Below, piece by piece: positions 18,548-27,485 of a DNA stretch of 57,449 bases (position 1 is its first letter; each line of letters opens with the position of its first letter). Source of the stretch: Microbacteriaceae bacterium (GTDB lineage: Bacteria > Actinomycetota > Actinomycetes > Actinomycetales > Microbacteriaceae). The stretch is taken from contig JAODMO010000041.1 in the NCBI GenBank assembly GCA_025464995.1, forward strand, positions 1 through 57,449, written 5' to 3'. The notes beneath the pieces are model-generated. The model made no database searches and had not been told where the DNA came from. It saw nothing but the letters and a program-made list of their open reading frames with translations. Made by a program: the position numbers and the translations under genes.

Positions 18548-18729
18548 GGGAGGCTCGCTCTCGCGCTCGTCGGCATCGAATGATGCTCGTCTATCGAACC
18601 ACGATCCGGTCGGCCGGTCCAATGGAGGCCGCATGGCGGATGCGGCGCCGGAACCCCGCGCTAGCACGTCGGGCGCATGCAGTCGAGGCCGGGCACGAAC
18701 GCCCGCGCGCACGTAGCGTGAGCAGTCCT

Positions 18730-20094
18730 ATGCCAGTGAATGTCGAGTCGTCGCGCAGTGGAACGCCCACATCGGTGTGGGAGCGCGACGGCCGACTGGG
18801 CGCACTCGGCCCGTTCGATCTCGACGGAATCGACTCCGTCATCGTCGTGGCGGCGCACCCAGACGACGAGCTCCTGGGTGCCGGCGCCCTTATCGCACAG
18901 TGCGCACGACGCGGCCTGCCGGTGTGCGTCCTCGTCGTCTCCGATGGCGCCGGGTGCCATGTGCCGGGCGGCTCACCCGCCACCGGACGGTGGACGGAGG
19001 CGGATCGGCCCGATGTGACCGAACTCGTCCACCAGCTCGCGCCGCACGCGGCCGTCGAGGCCTTCGGGTTCGCGTCGGGCACCCTCGCCGAGCACCGCTC
19101 GGGCGTCGGCACCGCCCTCGACGCTGCGATAGCGCGGTCGGCAGTCAATCGCACGCTCGTGGTCGCACCGTGGCGTGGTGACGGCCAGCATGACCATTCG
19201 CTCGTCGGTGCCGCCGCGGCCGCCGTCGCCGAGCGCCTCGGGCTCGAGCTGCTCGAGTATCCCATCTGGCTCTGGCACTGGGCGACGCCGCACGACGACG
19301 AGGTGCCGTGGGAGTCGTTCGTTGCTCTCCCGGCCGACGAGGGGTCGACCGCCGCTAAGGGGGCCGCGATCGAGTCACTCGTGGCGTCGGCCGCCGACGA
19401 CATCGCCGAGCACGGCGCCGGCCGGAGGCATCCGGAGTTCCTCAAGCACTTCGAGCGGGCACGCGAGGTGTTCGTGCGCCGTCGTCCCGTGCACGACCGG
19501 CTCGACGCCGAGCACTTCGACGCGCTGTACTCACTCGCCGAAGACCCATGGGGCTTCGCGAGCCGCTGGTACGAGGTACGCAGGCGCTCGGTGCTGCTCG
19601 CGTCGCTGCCCGACGAGCGGTACGCGACGGCGCTCGAGATCGGCTCCTCGATCGGCATCCTCACCGAGCAGCTCGCCCGCCGGTGCTCCGAGCTGCTGGC
19701 GGTCGACCTGTCGGCAGTCGCCGTGGACCGAGCGAAGGTTCGGCTCGCCGACGCCCCGAACGTGACCGTCCAGCGGGCGGATGTCGCCGAGAACTTCCCC
19801 GCGGGCCGCTTCGACCTCATCGTGCTGAGCGAGGTCGGCTATTTCTTCACCCGACCCGTGCTCGACCGCGTCGTGCGCGATATTCTCGACGCGTTGAACG
19901 ACGCCGGCACGCTCGTGGTGTGCCACTGGCGTCACACCATCGAGGAGTACCCGGGCACGGGCGACGATGTGCACACCGTCGTCGACGAGACGCGCGAGCT
20001 GACGAGGCTCGTGCGGCACGAAGAGGAGGACTTCCTGCTCGACGTCTATTCCCGAGACGACCGTTCGGTGGCTAGACGCACCGGGCTGCTGTGA
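18730..20094 (+). CDS. PIG-L deacetylase fused to a NodS-like methyltransferase
   Basis: A 454-residue two-domain enzyme. Residues 35-230 form a PIG-L (LmbE) zinc deacetylase with the metal motif AAHPDDE (H43, D46) and later a DGQHDHS motif. Residues about 265-450 form a class I SAM-dependent methyltransferase of NodS type, with motif I LEIGSSIGIL and the acidic D after motif II (VDLSAVAV). NodS N-methylates deacetylated sugars, so the fusion suggests deacetylation and methylation of an N-acetyl sugar or glycolipid. It starts ATG 18730 and stands 64 bp before dps. Confidence 0.88.
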   Translation: MPVNVESSRSGTPTSVWERDGRLGALGPFDLDGIDSVIVVAAHPDDELLGAGALIAQCARRGLPVCVLVVSDGAGCHVPGGSPATGRWTEADRPDVTELVHQLAPHAAVEAFGFASGTLAEHRSGVGTALDAAIARSAVNRTLVVAPWRGDGQHDHSLVGAAAAAVAERLGLELLEYPIWLWHWATPHDDEVPWESFVALPADEGSTAAKGAAIESLVASAADDIAEHGAGRRHPEFLKHFERAREVFVRRRPVHDRLDAEHFDALYSLAEDPWGFASRWYEVRRRSVLLASLPDERYATALEIGSSIGILTEQLARRCSELLAVDLSAVAVDRAKVRLADAPNVTVQRADVAENFPAGRFDLIVLSEVGYFFTRPVLDRVVRDILDALNDAGTLVVCHWRHTIEEYPGTGDDVHTVVDETRELTRLVRHEEEDFLLDVYSRDDRSVARRTGLL

Positions 20095-20158
20095 CCGCCG
20101 AATCGTCGCACGACCACTACCCGCACCATCCGTACCACCCCCAGAGAGAAGGAAGACG

Positions 20159-20710
20159 ATGACCACCATCGAACGCAACGTACAGGCCCCCGCCGACGGC
20201 GGAGCAAAGCCGACTCGCCGGCAGAACGCCGAGAAGGGATTCACGGCATCGAAGACGCTCACCGAGAACCTCCAGAAGGTGCACGTCGACCTCATCGAGC
20301 TGCACCTCCAGGGCAAGCAGGCGCACTGGAACGTCGTCGGGAAGAACTTCCGCGACCTCCACCTCCAGCTCGACGAGATCGTCGAGGAGGTGCGCGAGTT
20401 CAGCGACACCGTCGCCGAGCGCCTGCGCGCGCTGCACGCCGTGCCCGACGGCCGCAGCGACACGGTCGCCGCCGGCACGAGCCTCCCCGAATACCCAAAC
20501 GGCGAGATCGACACCGCGACGACGGTCGACCTCATCACCCAGCGCCTCGAGGCGACGGTCGGCACGATGCGCGAGGTGCACGACGATGTCGACGACGAAG
20601 ACCCGACGAGCGCCGACATCCTTCACGGCATCATCGAGCGGCTTGAGCAGTTCGCCTGGATGGTGTCGGCCGAGAACCGCGTGCCCTCCGGCTCGAGCAA
20701 GAAGGACTGA
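20159..20710 (+). CDS. dps: Dps family DNA-binding/ferritin-like protein
   Basis: A 183-residue four-helix ferritin-like protein that would form a 12-mer, oxidise iron with peroxide and protect DNA. The ferroxidase signature is present: H56 in KQAHWNVVG and DLHLQLDEI with D72. The N-terminal tail (1-26) is basic and flexible, as in DNA-binding Dps proteins. AGAGAAGGAAGACG precedes the ATG. GH15 follows 5 bp after the stop, so the two are probably one transcript. Confidence 0.93.
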   Translation: MTTIERNVQAPADGGAKPTRRQNAEKGFTASKTLTENLQKVHVDLIELHLQGKQAHWNVVGKNFRDLHLQLDEIVEEVREFSDTVAERLRALHAVPDGRSDTVAAGTSLPEYPNGEIDTATTVDLITQRLEATVGTMREVHDDVDDEDPTSADILHGIIERLEQFAWMVSAENRVPSGSSKKD

Positions 20711-20715
20711 CCGGC

Positions 20716-22503
20716 GTGGATTCGGCGGCGGCGCACCGGCCCGACGGCTACGTCGACCTGCGTTCGTACGGGGCGATCGGAGACGGCCGCACGGTCGCCC
20801 TGATCGCGCTCGACGGCTCGGTCGACTGGCTGCCCATCCCGACCCTCGCGTCGCCGCCCATCTTCGCCCGGCTGCTCGACGCGGAGAACGGTGGCGCGAT
20901 CGAGCTCGCCCCCACCGAGCCGTTCACGACCGCGCGCCGGTACGTGACCGGCACGAACGTGCTTGAGACGACCTTCACGACAGACTCCGGTGTCGCGAGC
21001 GTCACAGACGCGCTCGTCACCGGCATCGCGGGGCGGTTGCCCTGGGTCGAAATCGCTCGACGCATCGACGGCCTGCGCGGCAGCGTGAAGTTTCGCTGGC
21101 GCGTCGCGCCCGGCACTCGTCTGGGCACGGCGTCCCCTTGGCTCGACGACACGACGCACGGCGCCGTCCTCCGTGTCGACGGCGTGACCCTCGCGGTGCG
21201 GGGCCTCGGCCATGAGGCGCGGCGCAGCGACGACCGGGCCATCCGCGGGTCATTCACCACGAGCGAGGGCGGACGACAGCTGCTCACGGTGGTGGGGGTC
21301 GCCGACGAGCCGCTGCACCTGCCCGACGCGGGCAACGTCGACCGCGGCATCGACCGCACCGTCGACAACTGGCGCGCGTGGTCACGGGAGTTCAACTACG
21401 ACGGCCCGTGGTCCGACGCCGTGCAACGCAGCGCCCTCGCCCTCAAGCTGCTCATCTTCAGCTCCACCGGCGCCATCGCCGCCGCAGCGACCACATCGCT
21501 CCCCGAGTCGCTTCGCGGCAGCAAGAACTGGGACTACCGCTTCGCCTGGGTGCGCGACCTCGCCTACACGGTCACCGCCCTCACGCGCTTCGGTCTCCGC
21601 GAGGAGACCCAGGGCTCGGTGTCATGGCTGCTCCGAACCATCCGTGCCCACGGCCCCGACCTCCACGTGTTCTACACGCTCGACGGCGCCATCGCGGAGG
21701 GCGTCGTCACGCACGACGTGCCGGGCTGGCGCGACATCGGACCCGTCGTGTCCGGAAACCCCGCTCGAGGCCAGCTGCAGCTCGGCGTGTACGGCGACCT
21801 CTTCGACGTCATGCGCCGCTACGTCGAAGCGGGCAACCTGCTCGACGCCGAGACCGGCCGGCTGCTGGCATCCGTCGCCGACGCGACCTGCGACGCCTGG
21901 CGCAAGCGCGATCACGGCATGTGGGAGCTGCCCGAGGTCAACCACTACACGTCGTCGAAGATGGGATGCTGGAGCGCGCTCGACAGCGCGGTGAGGCTGA
22001 GCGAGCTGGGGCAGATCCCGGGAAGCGCCGCCCGCTGGCGTTCTGAGCGCGACGCGATCCGCGCGTGGATCGACGAGAACTGCTGGTCGGAGGAGCGCGG
22101 CGCCTACGTGTTCTACCCCGGCACGACCGAGCTCGACGCCTCGGTGCTGCTGCATGCGCCGAGCGGTTTCGACCGCGGCGAGCGGATGTCGTCGACGATC
22201 GACGTGCTGCGGGAGGAGCTCGGCGCCGGTCCGCTGCTCTACCGGTACAGCGGAGCGCAGGCCGAGGAGGCGACCTTCGTCTCGTGTGCGTTCTGGACCG
22301 CGTCGGCGCTCGCCTGCGTCGGCCGGGCAGAGGAGGCGATCGCGCTCATGGACGAGCTCGTCGGACTCGGCAACGACGTCGGGCTGTACGCCGAGATGAT
22401 GGATGCCGACTCCCTCGCGTTCATGGGCAACTTCCCGCAGGCGCTCAGCCACCTCGCTCTCGTCAACACCGCGATCACGATCGAGGAGACGACGCGGCTT
22501 TGA
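20716..22503 (+). CDS. Glycoside hydrolase family 15 protein (glucoamylase/trehalase-like)
   Basis: A 595-residue cytosolic protein without signal peptide. The N-terminal beta-domain opens YGAIGDGRTVALIALDGSVDW and the C-terminal (alpha/alpha)6 barrel has NWDYRFAWVRD, typical of bacterial GH15. The region GSWSALD-like ...MGCWSALDSAVRL and the late EEATFVSCAFW segment, with acidic residues for catalysis, are also in place. Actinobacterial GH15 members include trehalases; the substrate cannot be told here. GTG 20716 lies 5 bp after dps. Confidence 0.9.
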   Translation: MDSAAAHRPDGYVDLRSYGAIGDGRTVALIALDGSVDWLPIPTLASPPIFARLLDAENGGAIELAPTEPFTTARRYVTGTNVLETTFTTDSGVASVTDALVTGIAGRLPWVEIARRIDGLRGSVKFRWRVAPGTRLGTASPWLDDTTHGAVLRVDGVTLAVRGLGHEARRSDDRAIRGSFTTSEGGRQLLTVVGVADEPLHLPDAGNVDRGIDRTVDNWRAWSREFNYDGPWSDAVQRSALALKLLIFSSTGAIAAAATTSLPESLRGSKNWDYRFAWVRDLAYTVTALTRFGLREETQGSVSWLLRTIRAHGPDLHVFYTLDGAIAEGVVTHDVPGWRDIGPVVSGNPARGQLQLGVYGDLFDVMRRYVEAGNLLDAETGRLLASVADATCDAWRKRDHGMWELPEVNHYTSSKMGCWSALDSAVRLSELGQIPGSAARWRSERDAIRAWIDENCWSEERGAYVFYPGTTELDASVLLHAPSGFDRGERMSSTIDVLREELGAGPLLYRYSGAQAEEATFVSCAFWTASALACVGRAEEAIALMDELVGLGNDVGLYAEMMDADSLAFMGNFPQALSHLALVNTAITIEETTRL

Positions 22504-22530
22504 GCGTCGTGGCGTCAGCGGGTGGCGACT

Positions 22531-23409
22531 TCAGCGGGCGGCGGAGAACACTCGCGCCGGCCGCCCTGGCGTCGCCGTCGCGACGGTGAACACCGAGCCG
22601 GACAGCGGGTAGCGCTCGAGCTCGTCGGGCTCCATCCCCTCCCGCGCGCTCGCGACGAACAGCGTGCGGCGGTCGAGTCCGCCGAACCCCACCGAGGTGA
22701 CGTTCGGTATGGGCAGTTCGACGCGCTCGCGCTCGGTTCCGCCGTCGTCATACCGCACAACGACGCCCTCGCCGTAGTGTGCGCTCCACAGCCAGCCGTC
22801 GTCGTCGATCGTGAGCCCGTCATGCGGCGAACCGCTGTGGAAGACGTCGACATCGCTGATGGAGCCGTCGTCGTCGTAGGTGCCCGTGTAGATGGTGCTC
22901 GTGGCCGTGTCGGTGAAGTAGATGCGTGAGCCGTCGAGCGACCACTCGAGGCCGTTGCCTGTTCCGATGTCCCGCCTGATGGCTCTCGCCGATCCCTCGG
23001 GCGTGACCGAGTAGAACGCGGCCGCCGAGCCGCCCGACGAGTCCATCGACCCCGTCACCCAGCGCCCCGCCGGGTCGACCTTGCCCTCGTTGAGGCGCAT
23101 GCCGGCCACGGCGTGTTCGACGTGCGCGAGCTCGCGAAGCTCGAGACCGCCCGCGTCGGCGAGCACGATGCGATCGCCGAGCGACGCGATGAATCCCGGT
23201 TCCCCGTCGATGTCGGCGAGGTGGAACGACGCCACGGGCGCGGGAAGAGCGACCTCCGTGTCGTCGTCGTCACCGACCTCGAAGGGGCTGCGGTGGATGA
23301 TGCCCGCCGGGATGTCGCACCACAGCATCGCCGGAGCGTCTGCGGCACCATCCCACACGAGACTCTCGCCCAGGGTCGCGGTTGTCGGTCGGAACAGGTC
23401 GACTCTCAT
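22531..23409 (-). CDS. SMP-30/gluconolactonase family protein
   Basis: A 292-residue six-bladed beta-propeller, likely a metal-dependent sugar lactonase. Typical motifs: ESLVWD near the N terminus (metal Glu, about residue 14), GTGNGLEWSLDGSRIYFTD (Asn and Asp ligands, about 150-168), HDGLTIDDDGWLWSA and FGGLDRRTLFVAS. ATG 23409 is supported by GAGGAAGGAAAAAC just upstream. Lies downstream of an SDR gene on the same strand, 73 bp apart. Confidence 0.9.
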   Translation of the reverse strand: MRVDLFRPTTATLGESLVWDGAADAPAMLWCDIPAGIIHRSPFEVGDDDDTEVALPAPVASFHLADIDGEPGFIASLGDRIVLADAGGLELRELAHVEHAVAGMRLNEGKVDPAGRWVTGSMDSSGGSAAAFYSVTPEGSARAIRRDIGTGNGLEWSLDGSRIYFTDTATSTIYTGTYDDDGSISDVDVFHSGSPHDGLTIDDDGWLWSAHYGEGVVVRYDDGGTERERVELPIPNVTSVGFGGLDRRTLFVASAREGMEPDELERYPLSGSVFTVATATPGRPARVFSAAR

Positions 23410-23482
23410 GTTTTTCCTTCCTCGCAGGCTTCGGTCGACGCTGATGCGCAAGCGCTGGCGCGTCTGCCCTGGCTCCACCGCG

Positions 23483-24376
23483 CTAGTGCAGCGGCTCGCC
23501 GCCGCTCACGACGATGGTCTCGCCGCTCGTGTAGCTCGCCTCCTGTGAGGCGAGGTAGACGTACGTCGCCGCGATCTCTGCGGGCTGGCCGGGACGCCCG
23601 AACGGCACCTGCCCGCCGAACGACTCGATCTTCTCGTTCGGCACGGAGCTCGGCTGCAGCGGCGTCCAGAACGGGCCGGGAGCGACGCCGTTGACGCGGA
23701 TGCCCTCCGGGGCAAGCTGCTGTGCCATACCACGCACGAAGTTCGCGGTGCCGGCCTTGGTCACGGCGTACTCGACGAGTTCGGGCGACGGGTGGAAGCC
23801 CTGCACCGAGGAGGTGGTGATGATGGATGCGCCGGGGCGGAAGTGCTTCTTCGCCGCCTTGGTCATCCAGAACAGGTTGTGGAGGTTGAGGCGGACGAGG
23901 TGGTCGAAGGTCTCGGTGTCGAAGTCGTCGATGCTGTCGACCGTGGGCATCTCGCCCGCGACCATGACGAGGATGTCGAGGCCGCCGAGCTGCGCGGCCG
24001 CGTCGTTGACGACGGAGATGCTGACCTGCTCGTCGGAGAGGTCGCCGGGCAGCTGCACGGCCTTGCGACCGGCCTTCTCGACGTACGAGGCGGTGCTGTC
24101 GGCCTCGTCGTCCTCGACCTCGAGGTAGCTGAGCGCGACATCCGCCCCCTCCCGTGCGAAGGCGATGGCGACGGCACGACCGATGCCGGAGTCGGCGCCG
24201 GTGACAAGCGCCTTGCGCCCGGCGAGGCGGCCGTGGCCGACATAGCTGTGTTCGCCGTGGTCGGGCTTGGGGTCCATGAGCGGAGCGTGCCCCGGGTTGT
24301 CCTGCTGCTGCGGCGTGAAGGGCGGCGCCGGATACTGGGTCACAGGGTTTCTGGGGGTGTACATGTCGCTTGTCAT
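23483..24376 (-). CDS. SDR family oxidoreductase with N-terminal extension (paralog 1)
   Basis: A 297-residue short-chain dehydrogenase of the YghA-like group, with a 50-residue proline-rich N-terminal extension. The cofactor site is TGADSGIGRAVA, the active-site Ser lies in TTSSVQG and the YxxxK pair in EYAVTKAG. The usual NNAG is changed to MVAGE, which may alter cofactor-loop geometry. Close in architecture to the SDR at 27486-28382. Members of this group are often stress-induced. Confidence 0.9.
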   Translation of the reverse strand: MTSDMYTPRNPVTQYPAPPFTPQQQDNPGHAPLMDPKPDHGEHSYVGHGRLAGRKALVTGADSGIGRAVAIAFAREGADVALSYLEVEDDEADSTASYVEKAGRKAVQLPGDLSDEQVSISVVNDAAAQLGGLDILVMVAGEMPTVDSIDDFDTETFDHLVRLNLHNLFWMTKAAKKHFRPGASIITTSSVQGFHPSPELVEYAVTKAGTANFVRGMAQQLAPEGIRVNGVAPGPFWTPLQPSSVPNEKIESFGGQVPFGRPGQPAEIAATYVYLASQEASYTSGETIVVSGGEPLH

Positions 24377-24385
24377 GACTCCTGT

Positions 24386-24799
24386 CTAGCAAGGGCCGCG
24401 CGAAGTCGAACCGGGTGGATATTCCTGGTCGGGTGGGTTACACGCGCGCCTCGGGCCGCTGCAGCCAGCGGTGCCGCCGTTCACCACGATGAGCGGCGTG
24501 CCCTCGCCGTCGGTGGGATCGCCGTCGCGGTCGATGAGCACCTCCAGCATCCTCAGCTCGAGCGGGCTGAGGAGCACGGTCTCCCCCGCGCGCCACACCT
24601 GCGCGCTGCGGGTGTTGAGCACGACGTCGGCGAAGACGCGGCTCGACGGCGCACGGCCGGTGCGGCGGAACACGCCGCGCAGGCGGTCGGTGGCCTCCTC
24701 GAGGCCGAACGGCTTCGTCATATAGTCGTCGCCGCTCCGGTCGGGCAGCATCATGTCGGGCAGGATGGCGTCGGGCGAAAACCGCGTGGCGACGGTTGC
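24386..24799 (-). pseudogene. Broken OmpR-type response regulator
   Basis: Reads FSPDAILPDMMLPDRSG (phosphoacceptor region) and jumps at once to DDYMTKPF, so roughly 40-50 residues of the receiver are missing. It then continues through LRGVFRRTGR and the start of the winged-helix domain (VLLSPLELRMLEVLIDRDG), after which homology stops. There is no start codon in context. An internal deletion and loss of the DNA-binding helix make it non-functional. Confidence 0.7.
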
Positions 24800-24856
24800 T
24801 CCGCGGGGCGTCGGGCGCGGTATTCATCCGGTCGATGGTCAGCTTCCGCACGCCGC

Positions 24857-24970
24857 TCACCAGTGGATGCTGACGCTCGTCGTGCCCGGCAGGTCGATGG
24901 CCGCTGGATTCACTCCCTGCGGTACCTCGATCTGGGCTGCGCTGACGGCGGTGGAGGGTGCGACGGTCAC
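24857..24970 (-). CDS. Possible 37-aa peptide
   Basis: GTG 24970 preceded by AGAGG about 6 nt upstream. The peptide begins MTVAPSTAVSAAQIEVP and ends LPGTTSVSIHW at a clean stop. Protein-like composition continues upstream of the GTG (TLVTSEAGGTTTSRKR), so it may instead be the tail of a lost protein. No family recognised. Confidence 0.3.
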   Translation of the reverse strand: MTVAPSTAVSAAQIEVPQGVNPAAIDLPGTTSVSIHW

Positions 24971-25181
24971 GATGTACCTCTTTCGAGAAGTGGTTGTGCC
25001 TCCAGCCTCGCTGGTGACGAGCGTCGTGTCATCGTCCTTACAGGGGATATGCGCCTACTCCATTCGCACCACATAGCCGTGGGTTCGCGGGGAGCTAGGC
25101 CGTGCGGCCGACCGGTATGCGAGACGAGCGGCGCTGTCACCCCGTTGTGTGCGCGGCGGGCGATGCCTACCGTTGCTTGGC

Positions 25182-26585
25182 GTGGAATGGTTCGGAGCGG
25201 CTGACTACACGCTGGCACGGGAGGTGCTGCAACGGGGCACCGCCGCTATCTTCCTGGTCGCCTTCGTCTCGACGGGCCTGCAGTTTCCCGCGCTCCTCGG
25301 CGAGCGGGGACTGCTTCCGGCGACCGAGCTGCTGTCGCACCCTGCGGCGCGGCGACTACCGACGGTCTTCCGTTGGCGATACTCCGATCGGATGCTGCGC
25401 TCGGCGTGCATCGCGGGATCAGCGGCCGCGGCATCCGTCATTCTCGGCCTGCCGCAGCTCGCATCGTCCTGGGTGCCCGCGCTCGTCTTTCTGGGCATGT
25501 GGGTTCTGTACCTGTCGGTTGTCGAGATCGGCCAGACGTTCTACTCCTTCGGCTGGGAGAGCCTTCTCCTCGAGGCGGGCTTCACCGTCGCCTTTCTCGG
25601 GTCGTCGGATGTCGCGCCTCCCCTCACAGTGATCCTGCTGCTGCGCTGGCTCGTGTTCCGCCTCGAGTTCGGGGCCGGCATGATCAAGATGCGCGGTGAC
25701 CGGTCATGGCGCGACCTGACGGCGCTGTACTACCACCACGAGACGCAGCCCATGCCGAACCCGCTGAGCCGGTTCGCGCACCTCATGCCGAAGTGGTTCC
25801 ACCGGGTGGAGGTGCTCGGCAACCACTTCGCCCAGCTCGTGGTGCCCTTCTTCCTCTTCGCGCCCCAGCCGTTTGCCACCGTGGCCGCCGCAATCATCAT
25901 CCTGACCCAGGCATGGCTGGTCATGACGGGCAACTTCGCATGGCTCAACGTGATCACGATCGTGCTCGCCTTCTCGGCGGTGAGCTCGCCGACCGTCGAC
26001 TACTCTCCCGCGCCGCTGTGGTGGGTGGTGCCCGTGCTCGCCGTCAGCGCGATGCTCGTGGTGCTCAGCTGGTGGCCGCTGCGCAACCTGTTCTCTCGGC
26101 ACCAGCTCATGAATGCGAGTTTCAACCGCTGGCACCTCGTGAATGCGTACGGGGCGTTCGGCAGCGTCACCCAGCAGCGCTTCGAGATCGTGATCGAGGC
26201 GACGATGGAGGCGGACCCCGCCGAGGGCGACTGGCGACCGTACGAGTTCAAGGGGAAACCCGGCGACCCGGGTCGGATGCCGCGGCAGTTCGCGCCGTAC
26301 CACCTGCGCCTCGACTGGCTCATGTGGTTCCTCGCGCTCGGGGCTCGCGACGAGCGGTGGTTCATCGGGCTGCTCTTCGCCCTGCTTCGCGCGGATGCCG
26401 CGACGCTGCGGTTGCTCCGCTCGGCACCGTTCGGTGCGACTCCGCCGCTCGCGATCCGCGCGCGGCGCTATCTCTACCGCTTCGCCACTCGCGCGGAACG
26501 CCGAGAGACGGGGCTGTACTGGATGCGCACCGAAGCGGGCATGATCGTGCGGCCGATCATGCTCCGGGTGTCGGACCGGCCGTGA
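25182..26585 (+). CDS. Lipase maturation factor family membrane protein
   Basis: A 467-residue polytopic protein of the LMF1 family. The conserved core is seen: YSFGWESLLLEAGF, LRWLVFRLEFGAGMIKMRGD, then WRDLTALYYHHETQP and the C-terminal NRWHLVNAYGAFGS, PYEFKGKPGDP, PYHLRLDWLMWF. Vertebrate LMF1 matures lipases in the ER; the bacterial function is not known. GTG 25182 gives the family-like MEWFGAADYTL start. It stands alone between decayed genes. Confidence 0.92.
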   Translation: MEWFGAADYTLAREVLQRGTAAIFLVAFVSTGLQFPALLGERGLLPATELLSHPAARRLPTVFRWRYSDRMLRSACIAGSAAAASVILGLPQLASSWVPALVFLGMWVLYLSVVEIGQTFYSFGWESLLLEAGFTVAFLGSSDVAPPLTVILLLRWLVFRLEFGAGMIKMRGDRSWRDLTALYYHHETQPMPNPLSRFAHLMPKWFHRVEVLGNHFAQLVVPFFLFAPQPFATVAAAIIILTQAWLVMTGNFAWLNVITIVLAFSAVSSPTVDYSPAPLWWVVPVLAVSAMLVVLSWWPLRNLFSRHQLMNASFNRWHLVNAYGAFGSVTQQRFEIVIEATMEADPAEGDWRPYEFKGKPGDPGRMPRQFAPYHLRLDWLMWFLALGARDERWFIGLLFALLRADAATLRLLRSAPFGATPPLAIRARRYLYRFATRAERRETGLYWMRTEAGMIVRPIMLRVSDRP

Positions 26586-26617
26586 GGCGCGTCAGCTCTC
26601 AGGGCGCCCGCCGGCGG

Positions 26618-26947
26618 TCACTGCGTGTTGGCGACGACGTCGTCGGAGCCTTCGTCGTAGTGCACGTCGAGCCAGTGTGCGGTCCAGCCCGCGAGCTCTG
26701 CCATCGCCTCCTCGCTGCCCTCTGGATCGGGCAGGTCGGTGGGCGACGGCGCGATGATCATCGGGGTGTTCGGAACGAGTTGGATATCGACGCGAAGTGG
26801 CTTATCACCGTCGGCCAGATAGCACGGCAGCGCATACCACTCGGAGGGCGTCGACTTGAAGCGGAGAGCGACCAGGTAGGCCTGGAGAGCGTTGCCGAGG
26901 CCGTCGCTGATACGGACGTGGGTACCGGCGTAGTGCAGTGTCTTCAC
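26618..26947 (-). CDS. Hypothetical protein, 109 aa
   Basis: Starts MKTLHYAGTHVRISDG with an ATG at 26947 and contains WYALPCYLADGDKPLRVDI and WTAHWLDVHYDEGSD. Mixed alpha/beta, no membrane segment. The coding bias is normal and the start is clean, so it is likely real; no family recognised. Converges on the lipase maturation factor gene. Confidence 0.65.
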   Translation of the reverse strand: MKTLHYAGTHVRISDGLGNALQAYLVALRFKSTPSEWYALPCYLADGDKPLRVDIQLVPNTPMIIAPSPTDLPDPEGSEEAMAELAGWTAHWLDVHYDEGSDDVVANTQ

Positions 26948-27031
26948 TCCTGAACTCTAGTGGCTCCCTCGAGTCACGTACCGCCCGGTACGAGTGCCCT
27001 CAACGGGCCGTAAAACCGCCGCAGAGCCTCG

Positions 27032-27450
27032 TCAGCCGATGAGTCCGCCCCACACGGCCCGGCTTCCCGCGTCGCCGATCAGCACAACCATCACTATCGA
27101 GCCACGGCGACGGGCACCAACACGACGAGGGCTGCCGCCGCGAGTGTCGTCACAATGCCCGCCCAGCCGCCTCCGTGCTGAGGGCCAGAAGCCCCGAGCG
27201 GCAGGGCGAGCCGCCGCCCCGCTCGAGCGGGGCACCCTCGACCCCGGCTGTGGCGAGGTCGGCACGATCACCGGCGTCGACGGCACGACGCAAGTGCCCC
27301 TCAACGGCTGGCGGACATGGCGCGGACGTCGCCCACGGTGATGACGAGAGCGATGAGCGCGAAAACCGCGATCTGCGAGGCACCGGGCCGTCGGGCGACC
27401 GTGACGGCCAGGGCGACAAGCCCGCTCAGGATGGCGGTGGTGGCGCATGA
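27032..27450 (-). pseudogene. Decayed polytopic membrane protein
   Basis: Hydrophobic, membrane-like segments appear in different minus-strand frames in the right order: ILSGLVALAVTVARR and IAVFALIALVITVGDV (about 27301-27450), then GIVTTLAAAALVVLVPVAVAR (27085-27150) and MVVLIGDAG. The pattern resembles small four-helix proteins such as DUF4267, but the frame is broken at least twice. Confidence in the identity is low. Confidence 0.35.
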
Positions 27451-27485
27451 CCTTAGCAAGGATCGCTCACCTGCGGGAGGCAACC

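Noticed and set aside
23792..25204. A 470-codon plus-strand open frame
   Set aside because: Antisense to the SDR and to the regulator remnant; no recognisable fold.
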